The notes under the pieces are model-generated. The model worked only from the letters and a program-made list of their open reading frames with translations, searched no databases and was not told where the DNA came from. DNA of 64,000 bases from a virus: IMG/VR virus record IMGVR_UViG_3300048809_000043, positions 1 to 64,000 of that record; one strand, 5' to 3'. Below are positions 16,920-23,700 of the stretch, piece after piece. Each line of letters opens with the position of its first letter. Positions within the stretch are counted from its first letter, which is position 1. The translations under genes and the position numbers were made by a program.

Positions 16920-17123
16920 ATGATGGGAGCATCTGGTTACAAGGCAAAGAAGGATTTGAAGGCGAGTGTTGGAAAGCCTTTGGGTTATGTTGAAACTTCA
17001 CTGTTTGGCACTGAGTATAAGCCAAATGGAAAATTCTGTGTGGTTGGCCCCGATGCGTATAATGATCGGCGCTGGTATGCAGAAGTCACAATGGAAAATG
17101 GGTTGATAAAAAAAGTTACCTAA
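16920..17123 (+). CDS. Small hypothetical protein
   Basis: 67 aa, basic N-terminus and beta-rich middle (KFCVVGPDAY, RRWYAEVTMENG). SD AGAGG. ATG 16923 is an equal start candidate. Its end overlaps the next gene by 1 nt. Confidence 0.6.
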   Translation: MMGASGYKAKKDLKASVGKPLGYVETSLFGTEYKPNGKFCVVGPDAYNDRRWYAEVTMENGLIKKVT

Positions 17124-17359
17124 TGAAAAATTGGCCTACTTTAAAGGCGGTCTTAGGAGCATTGGCAATAGCGTTTATAATACTATTGCCAATGATCCAT
17201 TTGTTGACCATTCCAGCAATGCCGTGGATATTGGTTTTCAAAATTGATGGTATTGGTTGTGGCGCTATGGCTCCAATTCTTATTATATTTGGTTGGATGC
17301 AAGATCGCGAATATCGCAGACACATTGGACGAGAGATGCTTAGAAAGTTTGAGTCTTAG
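17123..17359 (+). CDS. Two-pass membrane protein
   Basis: 78 aa with two hydrophobic helices (LGALAIAFIILLPMIHLL and CGAMAPILIIFGWM) and a charged C-terminus ending MLRKFES. No family recognised. The same LRKxES ending occurs in the membrane proteins at 44536 and 44955. Confidence 0.62.
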   Translation: MKNWPTLKAVLGALAIAFIILLPMIHLLTIPAMPWILVFKIDGIGCGAMAPILIIFGWMQDREYRRHIGREMLRKFES

Positions 17360-17490
17360 ATAAACCATTCCCCAATATATTTTGAGGGATAGTAATAGGC
17401 ATTGCGTTGCTTTGGCAATAGATTCATGGCAAAGCATAGACCAATTGTGGCGAAGCCAACAAGAAACGCGAATTTTGCTGAAGTGTTCAT
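17356..17490 (-). CDS. Small minus-strand membrane protein
   Basis: 44 aa with a hydrophobic helix (FAFLVGFATIGLCFAM) and an aromatic C-terminus (YYYPSKYIGEWF). The support is position: the late-type box GATAAATA (minus, 17503-17496) would start transcription exactly at this ATG, as for other minus genes. It overlaps the end of the + gene by 4 nt. Confidence 0.4.
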   Translation of the reverse strand: MNTSAKFAFLVGFATIGLCFAMNLLPKQRNAYYYPSKYIGEWFI

Positions 17491-17494
17491 AAGG

Positions 17495-17503
17495 GTATTT
17501 ATC
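17495..17503 (-). promoter_or_regulatory. Late-type box, minus strand
   Basis: GATAAATAC on the minus strand, 5 nt before the ATG at 17490. Predicted start coincides with the ATG. Confidence 0.45.
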
Positions 17504-17512
17504 GGAGAACTG

Positions 17513-17758
17513 ATGATTGATATGTTTGGTAAAGAATTGGAGATTGGCGATTATGTTATGTATTACGAACGAGTGCCATATACGAATCCAAGAAGAAAAT
17601 TTTTGGCAGTAATCAGCAAGTATGCATATGAAAGCGATTATACTGCATTGATCAGTTTTTATCCAACACGGCAGAGTGCCAATTTAGCTGTAAAATCTTC
17701 GGAAATTGAAAAATTATTGCCCGAACAAGCGATGTTATTGATGTTGGAGTATGTATGA
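17513..17758 (+). CDS. SH3-like small protein, family member
   Basis: 81 aa. Opens MFGKELEIGDYVMYY, the signature of the small beta-barrel family, and ends AMLLMLEYV. SD GGAG before ATG. It heads six overlapping genes of similar size. A KOW/SH3-like fold is inferred from the G-x-x-VGDYV opening. Confidence 0.65.
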   Translation: MIDMFGKELEIGDYVMYYERVPYTNPRRKFLAVISKYAYESDYTALISFYPTRQSANLAVKSSEIEKLLPEQAMLLMLEYV

Positions 17759-17976
17759 AAACCAAATGGATTCCAAAAATCGGTGATTATGTTTGGTTTA
17801 ATTTTAAAGCCACTCCAAAATATTGGCTTGGATGGGTCGGAGATATTTATTATGGAAACAATGTAAAATTTGTATATCATTGGGAAGGTCATATACAAGA
17901 TAAGCAAGCACCTCTGTTGTATCTATCACCAGCCACAAAAGAGGAAGTTGTATTGTGGATGTTGGAGAACGTATGA
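17755..17976 (+). CDS. SH3-like small protein, family member
   Basis: 73 aa. Starts MKTKWIPKIGDYVWFNF, nearly the same as the next gene, and ends VVLWMLENV. ATGA overlaps on both sides. The shared opening shows a recent duplication within the array. Confidence 0.65.
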   Translation: MKTKWIPKIGDYVWFNFKATPKYWLGWVGDIYYGNNVKFVYHWEGHIQDKQAPLLYLSPATKEEVVLWMLENV

Positions 17977-18341
17977 AAACCAAATGGATTCCAAAAGTTG
18001 GCGATTATGTTTTCTATAATTTTCCTGGGGATACGCCACATATTGGAGGAAGCGTTCCTTTGGAAGTTGGAGCATTGATGAGAGACAAAAACGGAGTGGA
18101 AATTACCGAAGGTTCTTTAGTATTGTTTGAAACATTTATGGATAATGATGAACGCTGGATTTCAAAAATAATCTGTTTTGATAAGGGAAAGTATTATTCC
18201 AAAGAAGGTTATCCTGAAGATTATGATGTAGTAGTAATGTGGGAGAATTGGCGAAGACTGCCATCCAACGTGGAAGTTGTTACCGAAGATAAAGCGTTGT
18301 TACTGGCGTTTGAAGACAGCCGAGTGAGGTTGAAATTTTGA
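17973..18341 (+). CDS. SH3-like small protein, two-part family member
   Basis: 122 aa. It combines the opening MKTKWIPKVGDYV with a second unit beginning MRDKNGVEITEGSLV and ending VVTEDKALLLAFE, the form of the three genes that follow. It looks like a fusion of the two subtypes. The start is at the ATGA overlap, not the upstream GTG. Confidence 0.65.
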   Translation: MKTKWIPKVGDYVFYNFPGDTPHIGGSVPLEVGALMRDKNGVEITEGSLVLFETFMDNDERWISKIICFDKGKYYSKEGYPEDYDVVVMWENWRRLPSNVEVVTEDKALLLAFEDSRVRLKF

Positions 18342-18634
18342 AGAAAAATGACGCTACAGTAATGATTGATAAAAATGGCAGACGAGTCTATAAAAATAGT
18401 TTGGCTAAATATCACGCCGCTATATATGATGAAAATGGTGCGCTTAATATTCCTCAAATTTGGATTTCTCATATTCAAAATATATCATATGATCGTGGTA
18501 AGGGTTCGGAGATTACTTTGCGTATGTATGATGATTGGATGAAAAATCCATATGAAATTGAAGTAATTGACGACACTCCAGAAAGTATAATGTTGGCAAT
18601 ATTTGAAGGCGCGATTTTGAAAGGATATAAATGA
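18338..18634 (+). CDS. DKNG-type small protein
   Basis: 98 aa. Core MIDKNGRRVYKNSLAKY, then QIWISHIQNI and W-KNPYEIEVI, ending MLAIFEGAIL. The start is TTG in a TTGA overlap; ATG 18362 is possible. Paralogous to 18631 and 18896. Function unknown. Confidence 0.6.
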   Translation: MKKNDATVMIDKNGRRVYKNSLAKYHAAIYDENGALNIPQIWISHIQNISYDRGKGSEITLRMYDDWMKNPYEIEVIDDTPESIMLAIFEGAILKGYK

Positions 18635-18891
18635 AAGTTAAATATCACAAAATTCATAAAATGAAGATGCAGGATAAAAATGGCAAACGGATTTATGAAA
18701 AAAGTTTTGTCAAGTATGCGACAGGCTGGGGTGCGATAGGCTCAAGTTTTAACGCAGCGCAAATATCTCGTATTGAAGAAACTACATTTCAAATTAAATT
18801 TTCTTTCAATGGTGGTAGATGGAATAAAAATCCTTATGAGGTTGAAGTAATTACAAAAGGAGAAGCGGTTTTATTAATGTTTGAAAGGTGA
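18631..18891 (+). CDS. DKNG-type small protein
   Basis: 86 aa. Core MQDKNGKRIYEKSFVKY, QISRIEET and RWNKNPYEVEVIT, ending AVLLMFER. ATGA start overlap. Close paralogue of its neighbours with diverged loops, consistent with tandem expansion. Confidence 0.62.
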   Translation: MKVKYHKIHKMKMQDKNGKRIYEKSFVKYATGWGAIGSSFNAAQISRIEETTFQIKFSFNGGRWNKNPYEVEVITKGEAVLLMFER

Positions 18892-18895
18892 TGTC

Positions 18896-19210
18896 ATGGA
18901 AGAATGGACTTTAAAAGACAATTTTACACGAATGATTGACAAAAATGGAAAGACGATCCATGAAGATAGTTTGATGAAATATCTTGCGTATCCTTTGCCT
19001 CTAAACGAGACAGGCAACATGCCACAAACTTTTTGTATTGCCAGAGCGTCAGATATTCTACACTATCACACATCAATTGTGTTTGTTTTTGATAATATGT
19101 GGCACAAGAATCCATGTGAGGTTGAAGTTGTAACAGAAGACGAAGCAATATTGGAAGCGTTCAAGGGCAACGTAAGGTTAAAATTTGAAAGGAAAACAAA
19201 ATGTATATAG
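18896..19210 (+). CDS. DKNG-type small protein
   Basis: 104 aa from ATG 18896 (SD AAAGGTG). Core MIDKNGKTIHEDSLMKY, then WHKNPCEVEVVTEDEAILEAF. Last of the array; its end lies just before the promoter at 19235. Confidence 0.62.
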   Translation: MEEWTLKDNFTRMIDKNGKTIHEDSLMKYLAYPLPLNETGNMPQTFCIARASDILHYHTSIVFVFDNMWHKNPCEVEVVTEDEAILEAFKGNVRLKFERKTKCI

Positions 19211-19234
19211 TTGAAAACAAACGACTTGTTTTAT

Positions 19235-19263
19235 TTGACTTTTTGGTTTGAATTTGGTATACT
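19235..19263 (+). promoter_or_regulatory. sigma70-like promoter
   Basis: TTGACT, 17 nt, TATACT in the common context. Because it lies downstream of 19211, the true start of the next gene is 19292. Confidence 0.85.
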
Positions 19264-19291
19264 ATACTTGTACTCAAGAAAGGGAAACCCT

Positions 19292-19747
19292 ATGACAGAT
19301 GATAGAATTTATGTAATCGTTCCAGAAACAGTTCAGGTAACCATTCCTGGCAAGTGGGATTTTCCAAATGGAGTCAATGCACCTGCCGAGCAGTTGCCTG
19401 ACACCGTGGAATCATATTCACTGGTGCCTGGTAGACTTATTGCGCAAGGCGTTCATATTGGTCGCAAGATCGGTGCTTGGTTGGCTCAGCGTGAGATTCC
19501 TTATGAAGATGTTACTACCATTGTGTTGAGTGTTCGCAACACAAAGGAACTGCGTAAGGTTTCCACTGAAATGTCAGTTGCGCTTTCGCTCCATGCACTC
19601 AATGTTGGTTATCAGGAATTTCACGATACCAATCTTGAGTTCTATGGAACTGATGCGACTGTACATACTATTACCGCTGTCGGCCCACTGTCTCCAGAAG
19701 TTCGGGAGAAGCTTGAAGATTCCATGGGTCATTTGGAGTTATACTAA
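19292..19747 (+). CDS. Pth2-like peptidyl-tRNA hydrolase
   Basis: 151 aa. It resembles the Pth2 family: RLIAQGVHIGRKIGAWL matches the GKxxAQ/H region, VTTIVLSVRNTKELRKVS the conserved strand-helix, and FYGTDATVHTITAVGP the T-x-x-x-GP end. Pth2 enzymes free peptides from peptidyl-tRNA. Several catalytic positions (AQxxHA) are changed, so activity is uncertain. Start ATG 19292 follows the promoter and an AAAGGG SD. Confidence 0.6.
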   Translation: MTDDRIYVIVPETVQVTIPGKWDFPNGVNAPAEQLPDTVESYSLVPGRLIAQGVHIGRKIGAWLAQREIPYEDVTTIVLSVRNTKELRKVSTEMSVALSLHALNVGYQEFHDTNLEFYGTDATVHTITAVGPLSPEVREKLEDSMGHLELY

Positions 19748-20019
19748 TGACCAGTACAAAAGATGAGCGAGTAGCGAAGGCAAAGGTATTTTTGCATACT
19801 TTGGTTGGTGACCAGTTGAGTTATCGAGCAGTGTATTATAGAAGACCGTCAACTTTGCCAAAAAATTATAATTATCTTATGTCTGAATGGAATATCATAA
19901 ACGATGTAATAATACGGATTCATGAAAAGAAAGATGTTTCCATTCAACTTTTATTTGCAATGGAAGAAATGGAAAATAAATATCGCGATCCGTTGATGCT
20001 TGCAAAGTTGATGAACTAA
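19747..20019 (+). CDS. Hypothetical protein
   Basis: 90 aa, helical and charged (RVAKAKVFLHTLVGDQL, later IQLLFAMEEMENKY). TAATG overlap with the Pth2-like gene indicates co-translation. No family recognised. Confidence 0.62.
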   Translation: MTSTKDERVAKAKVFLHTLVGDQLSYRAVYYRRPSTLPKNYNYLMSEWNIINDVIIRIHEKKDVSIQLLFAMEEMENKYRDPLMLAKLMN

Positions 20020-20037
20020 ATATGCATTAAAATTTCC

Positions 20038-20066
20038 TTGTTATTTTTGTAAAGATGCGTTACACT
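20038..20066 (+). promoter_or_regulatory. Weak sigma70-like promoter
   Basis: TTGTTA, 17 nt, TACACT. A nearly identical pair (TTGTTT-N17-TACACT) precedes the exported protein gene at 49833; both drive signal-peptide proteins. Confidence 0.5.
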
Positions 20067-20095
20067 ATAAATAGACCATATCTATAGGAGCATCT

Positions 20096-20650
20096 ATGAA
20101 TAAAGCATTTCTTATTTTACTTTTGATATTTGGGTTTGGTAGTGTCAAATTATTCGCACAAATTGATAAGCCAACAACAGCAGTAAAATCAACAATACCA
20201 GTTACAGCGAAATCAGCAAATCCAACACTCCAATCAAAAGTACCACAATTGCCAGCGGGAAAACACCTTACACCAAAAGTTATTCAATTTGGCGGATCAA
20301 CAATTCCGGGAGACTCGGCGGTTCTTGCAAATTTGACACAGAGAAATTTATTGGATACAACATACAATAGCGATGTGAAAAATTTGAATGATGCTTGTCA
20401 AGCGACATTTGGTAAACTTCAACAAGATTTTCTGCCCAAGGATTTAAATTATCAAAACGCTATTCAAAAATCGTTTGAACAACTAAAGAAAGAAAATGGT
20501 TGGGGCGAAGATGTGATTATGGTTAGCGGTGCAGATAATGTAATTACCTATATCAAATTATCACCTGAAGCCTTCAAAGCAATGCAGGATGCTGGCAAAA
20601 AAGGACCGGAAAAAGTCAAACCAGAAGTTAAGCCAGCACTCCAGCCATGA
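20096..20650 (+). CDS. Exported protein, unknown
   Basis: 184 aa. Signal peptide (LILLLIFGFGSVKLFA, cleavage before Q), a Thr/Pro/Lys-rich linker, a helical domain and a Lys/Pro tail (GPEKVKPEVKP). SD AGGAG. The layout suggests a cell-envelope or periplasmic protein. No family recognised. Confidence 0.66.
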   Translation: MNKAFLILLLIFGFGSVKLFAQIDKPTTAVKSTIPVTAKSANPTLQSKVPQLPAGKHLTPKVIQFGGSTIPGDSAVLANLTQRNLLDTTYNSDVKNLNDACQATFGKLQQDFLPKDLNYQNAIQKSFEQLKKENGWGEDVIMVSGADNVITYIKLSPEAFKAMQDAGKKGPEKVKPEVKPALQP

Positions 20651-20853
20651 ATATTCCAGCAGATTTACAAGTAATGTACGATCATTACCTTGATTTGACA
20701 GCCAAAAACGGTGAACGAGCGCCAGTGTCTCAAGAGATAGCCGATCTTATTTTGACGTTGATTGAAAGAATCGCTGAATTGGAAACAGATAGTAAAAACC
20801 TAAATTCGTATATTCATTTTGAATGTAGGAGAAACCAAGCGAAGGAGAATTAA
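20647..20853 (+). CDS. Small coiled-coil protein
   Basis: 68 aa. C-terminal helix LILTLIERIAELETDSKNL has heptad spacing. The opening MNIPADLQ and helical end resemble 36927 (MKIPEDLK, then IERLINRIMELEKE), so the two may be distant paralogues. ATGA overlap with the upstream gene. Confidence 0.58.
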   Translation: MNIPADLQVMYDHYLDLTAKNGERAPVSQEIADLILTLIERIAELETDSKNLNSYIHFECRRNQAKEN

Positions 20854-20854
20854 A

Positions 20855-21514
20855 ATGGCATATCTTTTGCCCGATCTTCCATATGCATATAATGCATTGG
20901 AACCGCATATTGATGAAGAAACAATGAGATTGCATCATGATAAACATCATCAAAATTATGTGGATAAATTGAATGAGGCACTCAAGGATTATCCAAAGTA
21001 TCAAAAGTATCCAGTTGAAGTCTTGGTTACAAATTGGAAAAAATTACCGAAGGCAATTCAAGAGGCAGTTCGTAACCAGGGCGGCGGTCATGCAAATCAT
21101 ACTATGTTCTGGACAATTATGAAGAGTGGCGGCGGTAATCCAACAGGAGAATTAGCAATACAAATCAATAAAGATTTTGGATCGTTTGACAAATTCCAGA
21201 AAAAATTCAATGAAGCAGGAACAAAGTTTTTTGGCTCTGGTTGGGTTTGGCTTGTGTTTGTCGGAAACAAATTGAGAATTGTTACACTGTCAAATCAGGA
21301 TAGTCCGTTGACAAATGGTGATTTTCCAATTATGGGAAATGATCTTTTTGAACATGCGTATTATTTGAAGTATCATAACAAGCGCGACGAGTATTTGGAT
21401 GCGTGGTGGAATGTTTTGAATTGGGAGGCTGTAGGGCGTAGGTATCAGCAAGCAAAGGTAATTGCGGTCAAAAAGCCGATCAAAAATGTCGTTCAAAAAC
21501 AATTTGGAATTTAG
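20855..21514 (+). CDS. sodB: Fe/Mn superoxide dismutase
   Basis: 219 aa. Converts superoxide to peroxide and oxygen. It has the family landmarks: LPDLPYAYNALEPHID, HHDKHHQNYV (metal His), HANHTMFW (metal His), FGSGWVWLV, and the C-terminal metal Asp/His region NDLFEHAYYLKYHNKRDEYLDAWWNVLNW. The usual DVWEHAY is DLFEHAY here with the ligands kept. It has a 25-aa basic extension. Phage superoxide dismutases are rare. Confidence 0.93.
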   Translation: MAYLLPDLPYAYNALEPHIDEETMRLHHDKHHQNYVDKLNEALKDYPKYQKYPVEVLVTNWKKLPKAIQEAVRNQGGGHANHTMFWTIMKSGGGNPTGELAIQINKDFGSFDKFQKKFNEAGTKFFGSGWVWLVFVGNKLRIVTLSNQDSPLTNGDFPIMGNDLFEHAYYLKYHNKRDEYLDAWWNVLNWEAVGRRYQQAKVIAVKKPIKNVVQKQFGI

Positions 21515-21636
21515 TGCTTGACAAAATTATAGTTTTGGTGTATGATAAAGAAGATGCTACAACTGGCTCAAAAACGATGTTTAGCGATGATACTTTTGAT
21601 TTGTATCAAAAATATTTGAAATATGTGAATGGATAA
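21514..21636 (+). CDS. Short hypothetical protein
   Basis: 40 aa from a GTG overlapping the SOD stop (TAGTG), preceded by GGAATTTA as SD. Translation (DKIIVLVYDKEDATTGS, then FDLYQKYLKYVNG) looks protein-like, and its stop overlaps the next start (TAATG). A promoter-like match at 21518 overlaps it, so one of the two may be chance. Confidence 0.4.
   Translation: MLDKIIVLVYDKEDATTGSKTMFSDDTFDLYQKYLKYVNG
21518..21546 (+). promoter_or_regulatory. Possible sigma70-like promoter
   Basis: TTGACA, 17 nt, TATGAT. Overlaps the short frame at 21514 and would serve the cREC gene at 21636. Confidence 0.5.
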
Positions 21637-21965
21637 TGTTTCTTTGGTTAGACGATATACGAAATCCCGCAGAACATGGCGCAATCGGGGCAGTATGGGC
21701 AAAAACCTATGAAGAGGCTATTTGTTTATTGGAAACAGAACAGTTTACGGTAGTTTCTTTAGATCACGATCTTACAATGGCGCAAACCTTGGGTGATGGT
21801 GATAAAGAAAAAACTGGTTATGACGTGGTAACATGGATGGAAGAACACAATATTTGGCCCGAACGAGTTTTTGTTCATAGCGCAAATCCATCTGGAAGAT
21901 ATAGAATGTTTTTGGTTATTCAGAAGCATTATGGGAAATTGTTTCAGCCACCATTTTATGTTTAA
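21636..21965 (+). CDS. Cyclic-phosphate processing receiver (cREC) domain protein
   Basis: 109 aa single-domain protein. It matches the cREC family: LWLDDIRNP (acidic pair), VVSLDHDLTM, TGYDVVTWMEE and VFVHSANPSGRYRM. The family is predicted to handle RNA cyclic phosphate ends or related nucleotides rather than act as a two-component receiver. It fits with the two RNA ligases and the CCA-adding enzyme in this genome. Role inferred from family context. Confidence 0.78.
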   Translation: MFLWLDDIRNPAEHGAIGAVWAKTYEEAICLLETEQFTVVSLDHDLTMAQTLGDGDKEKTGYDVVTWMEEHNIWPERVFVHSANPSGRYRMFLVIQKHYGKLFQPPFYV

Positions 21966-21966
21966 C

Positions 21967-21995
21967 TTGACAAATGAGAGGAAGACAGGTATAAT
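21967..21995 (+). promoter_or_regulatory. sigma70-like promoter of the structured RNA
   Basis: TTGACA, 17 nt, TATAAT. Predicted start is near 22002, at the 5' edge of the folded RNA. Confidence 0.85.
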
Positions 21996-22001
21996 TATCT
22001 T

Positions 22002-22144
22002 AGTAAATGTCCCAATTCATTTTTAATTGGGTGGAGATGGGGGTGTATCAATTCACACAATAATTGATTGGTGGAGAGGCTAGTGAGGAAACTCGTTATG
22101 TCCCCGTAAGATGGCTCTCAAAATTACTATTTGGGGGCCATCTT
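22002..22144 (+). ncRNA. Structured RNA or leader of unknown class
   Basis: Between a strong promoter and a terminator-like hairpin lie four stems: CCCAATT/AATTGGG (22011/22025), ATCAATT/AATTGAT (22047/22062), TAGTGAG-GAAA-CTCGTTA (22081-22098, GNRA tetraloop), with GGGG (22039) able to close on CCCC (22102). The 3' hairpin AAGATGGC/GCCATCTT precedes the HD gene. It could be a small RNA or a regulatory leader. No known riboswitch motif was recognised. Confidence 0.6.
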
Positions 22145-22150
22145 TATAAA
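22108..22150 (+). terminator. Terminator at end of structured RNA
   Basis: AAGATGGC (22108-22115) pairs with GCCATCTT (22137-22144), 21-nt loop, then TATAAAA. Weak T-tract, so partial read-through into 22158 is plausible. Confidence 0.55.
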
Positions 22151-22157
22151 AGGATTT

Positions 22158-22718
22158 ATGAAAATTGGAACTAAAAGTGTTTTAATTGGCGCACATTGTT
22201 TTTTCTTGCACCCGTTTTTCGTTGCAAGGGCGTGGACTCACTTGTATGGTTATCCACTTGATCCAAGACTTTGGGCGTGTTTTTTCTTGCATGATTTTGG
22301 ATACTGGGGTCAGCCGAATATGGACGGACCTGAAGGCGAGACACATCCAGAATTTGGTGCAAATATCATAAGATTTTTCTTTGGTGATAAATGGGGTGAT
22401 TTTTGTATGCTTCATTCACGATATTTTGCAAAAAAGATGGATCGTCAACCATCAAAGTTATGTTTTGCAGACAAATTAAGTTTTGTTTATACTCCGAGAT
22501 GGCTTTATTTACCAATGGTAACTTTTACCGGCGAAATTAACGAGTATTTGCAGAATGGTCAGAAAAATGACAGTCCACATTGGACTCCAACAAATTTTGA
22601 CAAGAAGAAATGGCATTCTCAGTTAAAGGCATATTTTATTGCGTGGGTTGCCGAACATCAGAATGGAACTGAAGATACTTGGACTAAGAAAAGGCATATC
22701 AACATTTGCGCTAAATAG
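22158..22718 (+). CDS. HD-domain phosphohydrolase-like protein
   Basis: 186 aa. Residues 18 (H), 45-46 (LHDFGYW, HD pair) and a following GETHPEFGANI give an HD-type metal site. It probably hydrolyses a phosphate ester such as a nucleotide; substrate unknown. The start is ATG 22158 with an AAAAGGA SD; the upstream in-frame TTG lies in the terminator hairpin. Expression depends on passing the structured RNA. Confidence 0.68.
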   Translation: MKIGTKSVLIGAHCFFLHPFFVARAWTHLYGYPLDPRLWACFFLHDFGYWGQPNMDGPEGETHPEFGANIIRFFFGDKWGDFCMLHSRYFAKKMDRQPSKLCFADKLSFVYTPRWLYLPMVTFTGEINEYLQNGQKNDSPHWTPTNFDKKKWHSQLKAYFIAWVAEHQNGTEDTWTKKRHINICAK

Positions 22719-22726
22719 ATTTACGT

Positions 22727-22812
22727 TGGGATGTAGGAAAACTGGAAACCCCATCTGACTCTGAATCAGACGCCGTTAGGCACTGAAGGTTCAACTCCTT
22801 CCATCCCAGCCA
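22727..22812 (+). tRNA. tRNA-Gln(CTG) with long variable arm
   Basis: Acceptor TGGGATG/CATCCCA with U1-A72 and G73 as in Gln tRNAs, CCA encoded. Anticodon loop CTCTGAA (anticodon 22761-22763). T arm GAAGG-TTCAACT-CCTTC. The 14-nt variable region has a GCC/GGC stem, unusual for Gln. Confidence 0.85.
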
Positions 22813-22829
22813 AAAATTTTGAGGTAATT

Positions 22830-22979
22830 ATGTCTGATAAGAAAAAATTAGTTCCTGAGCAATGTCCAAATTGTGGGGCAACTGACAAAAAAGACAAGAA
22901 AAATGGGTGCTGTTATTTTTGGCACGATCTTGTAGATAGTCTCGGTAATGCCATTGGAGAAGCAAAGTTTGGTGAGTAA
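22830..22979 (+). CDS. Small zinc-ribbon-like protein
   Basis: 49 aa. CPNCG near the N-terminus and a CC pair further on suggest metal binding. SD GAGG, between tRNA genes. No family recognised. Confidence 0.5.
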   Translation: MSDKKKLVPEQCPNCGATDKKDKKNGCCYFWHDLVDSLGNAIGEAKFGE

Positions 22980-22980
22980 C

Positions 22981-23139
22981 ATGAAACCAAGCGAAGAATT
23001 AATTACGCTCATGGCAGATTTGGAAATATATCTGAACGATTTAGATTTGCAAATCGCAGATGTTCAAGAAAAAAGATTAGCCGCTGTAAAAAGTTTAGAA
23101 ACATTGAAAAATTTAATGCTTGAAGACACAGAAATTTAG
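22981..23139 (+). CDS. Small coiled-coil protein
   Basis: 52 aa, nearly all helical (LITLMADLEIYLNDLDLQI, then LAAVKSLETLKNLM). The start is ATG 22981, directly after the previous stop. Likely a small oligomer or adaptor; unknown. Confidence 0.5.
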   Translation: MKPSEELITLMADLEIYLNDLDLQIADVQEKRLAAVKSLETLKNLMLEDTEI

Positions 23140-23184
23140 TGAGTAAATATGATTCAAATTAGATGGCGTGGTTGGTGAGATTAA

Positions 23185-23259
23185 GCCGTATTCGTATAGT
23201 GGCTATTACTCATTCTCGGTAAGAATGAAACGTGGGTTCAATTCCCTCATGCGGCTCCA
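23185..23259 (+). tRNA. tRNA-Thr(GGT), non-standard position 33
   Basis: Acceptor GCCGTAT/ATGCGGC, CCA encoded. Anticodon arm CATTC-TCGGTAA-GAATG, anticodon GGT at 23218-23220; position 33 is C instead of U. T stem has one T-T mismatch. Confidence 0.7.
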
Positions 23260-23278
23260 TTTTGGAAATTAGGTAAAT

Positions 23279-23443
23279 ATGAATAAGTTAAAAGAAGAAT
23301 TTGAAATAGTAACTCGTGAATATGACGCATTACAAGACTGGCAAAAGAAACTCATAGTAATGGCTGAGTTGAGAAAGCAACAAGTGATCCGTCAAAAATT
23401 TGAACGCAATCATTTACGCGATACCAATAATGATTGGACTTAG
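23279..23443 (+). CDS. Small coiled-coil protein
   Basis: 54 aa, helical and highly charged (LKEEFEIVTREYDALQDWQ, later RKQQVIRQKFERN). It lies between tRNA genes and has a weak SD (TTAGG). Not recognised. Confidence 0.48.
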   Translation: MNKLKEEFEIVTREYDALQDWQKKLIVMAELRKQQVIRQKFERNHLRDTNNDWT

Positions 23444-23452
23444 ATTTTAAAT

Positions 23453-23535
23453 GCTACGGTGGCACAGCGGCGACTGCACCTGTTTTGTAAGCAGGAATAT
23501 AAACACCGGGGGTTCGATTCCCTTCCGTAGCTCCA
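23453..23535 (+). tRNA. tRNA-Thr(TGT)
   Basis: Acceptor GCTACGG/CCGTAGC, CCA encoded. Anticodon arm CCTGT-TTTGTAA-GCAGG, anticodon 23486-23488 TGT. Extended 12-nt variable region. Confidence 0.85.
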
Positions 23536-23541
23536 AATTTT

Positions 23542-23624
23542 GCTACAGTGGTCCAGCGGCGACGACAGCAGTTCCGTAAACTGCCATACAAACATCGGGG
23601 GTTCGATTCCCTTCTGTAGCTCCA
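23542..23624 (+). tRNA. tRNA-Thr(CGT), non-standard position 33
   Basis: Acceptor GCTACAG/CTGTAGC, CCA encoded. Anticodon arm GCAGT-TCCGTAA-ACTGC, anticodon 23575-23577 CGT; position 33 is C. Very similar to the preceding tRNA, so probably a duplication. Confidence 0.78.
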
Positions 23625-23638
23625 TAATTCAGAAATTT

Positions 23639-23662
23639 GGTTCAGCGAAAGCTGAGCCTTTT
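23639..23662 (+). terminator. Terminator after tRNA cluster
   Basis: GGTTCAGC (23639-23646), GAAA, GCTGAGCC (23651-23658), then TTTTCT. Confidence 0.8.
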
Positions 23663-23665
23663 CTA

Positions 23666-23694
23666 TTGACAAATGATTAATTTGGTGGTATAAT
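23666..23694 (+). promoter_or_regulatory. sigma70-like promoter, leaderless NADAR transcript
   Basis: TTGACA, 17 nt, TATAAT. The -10 ends 7 nt before the A of ATG 23701; no SD. Confidence 0.8.
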
Positions 23695-23700
23695 AGTTTT

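Noticed and set aside
22039-22105. Hammerhead-like ribozyme in the structured RNA
   Set aside because: CTAGTGAG-GAAA looks similar, but the CUGAUGA core is absent.
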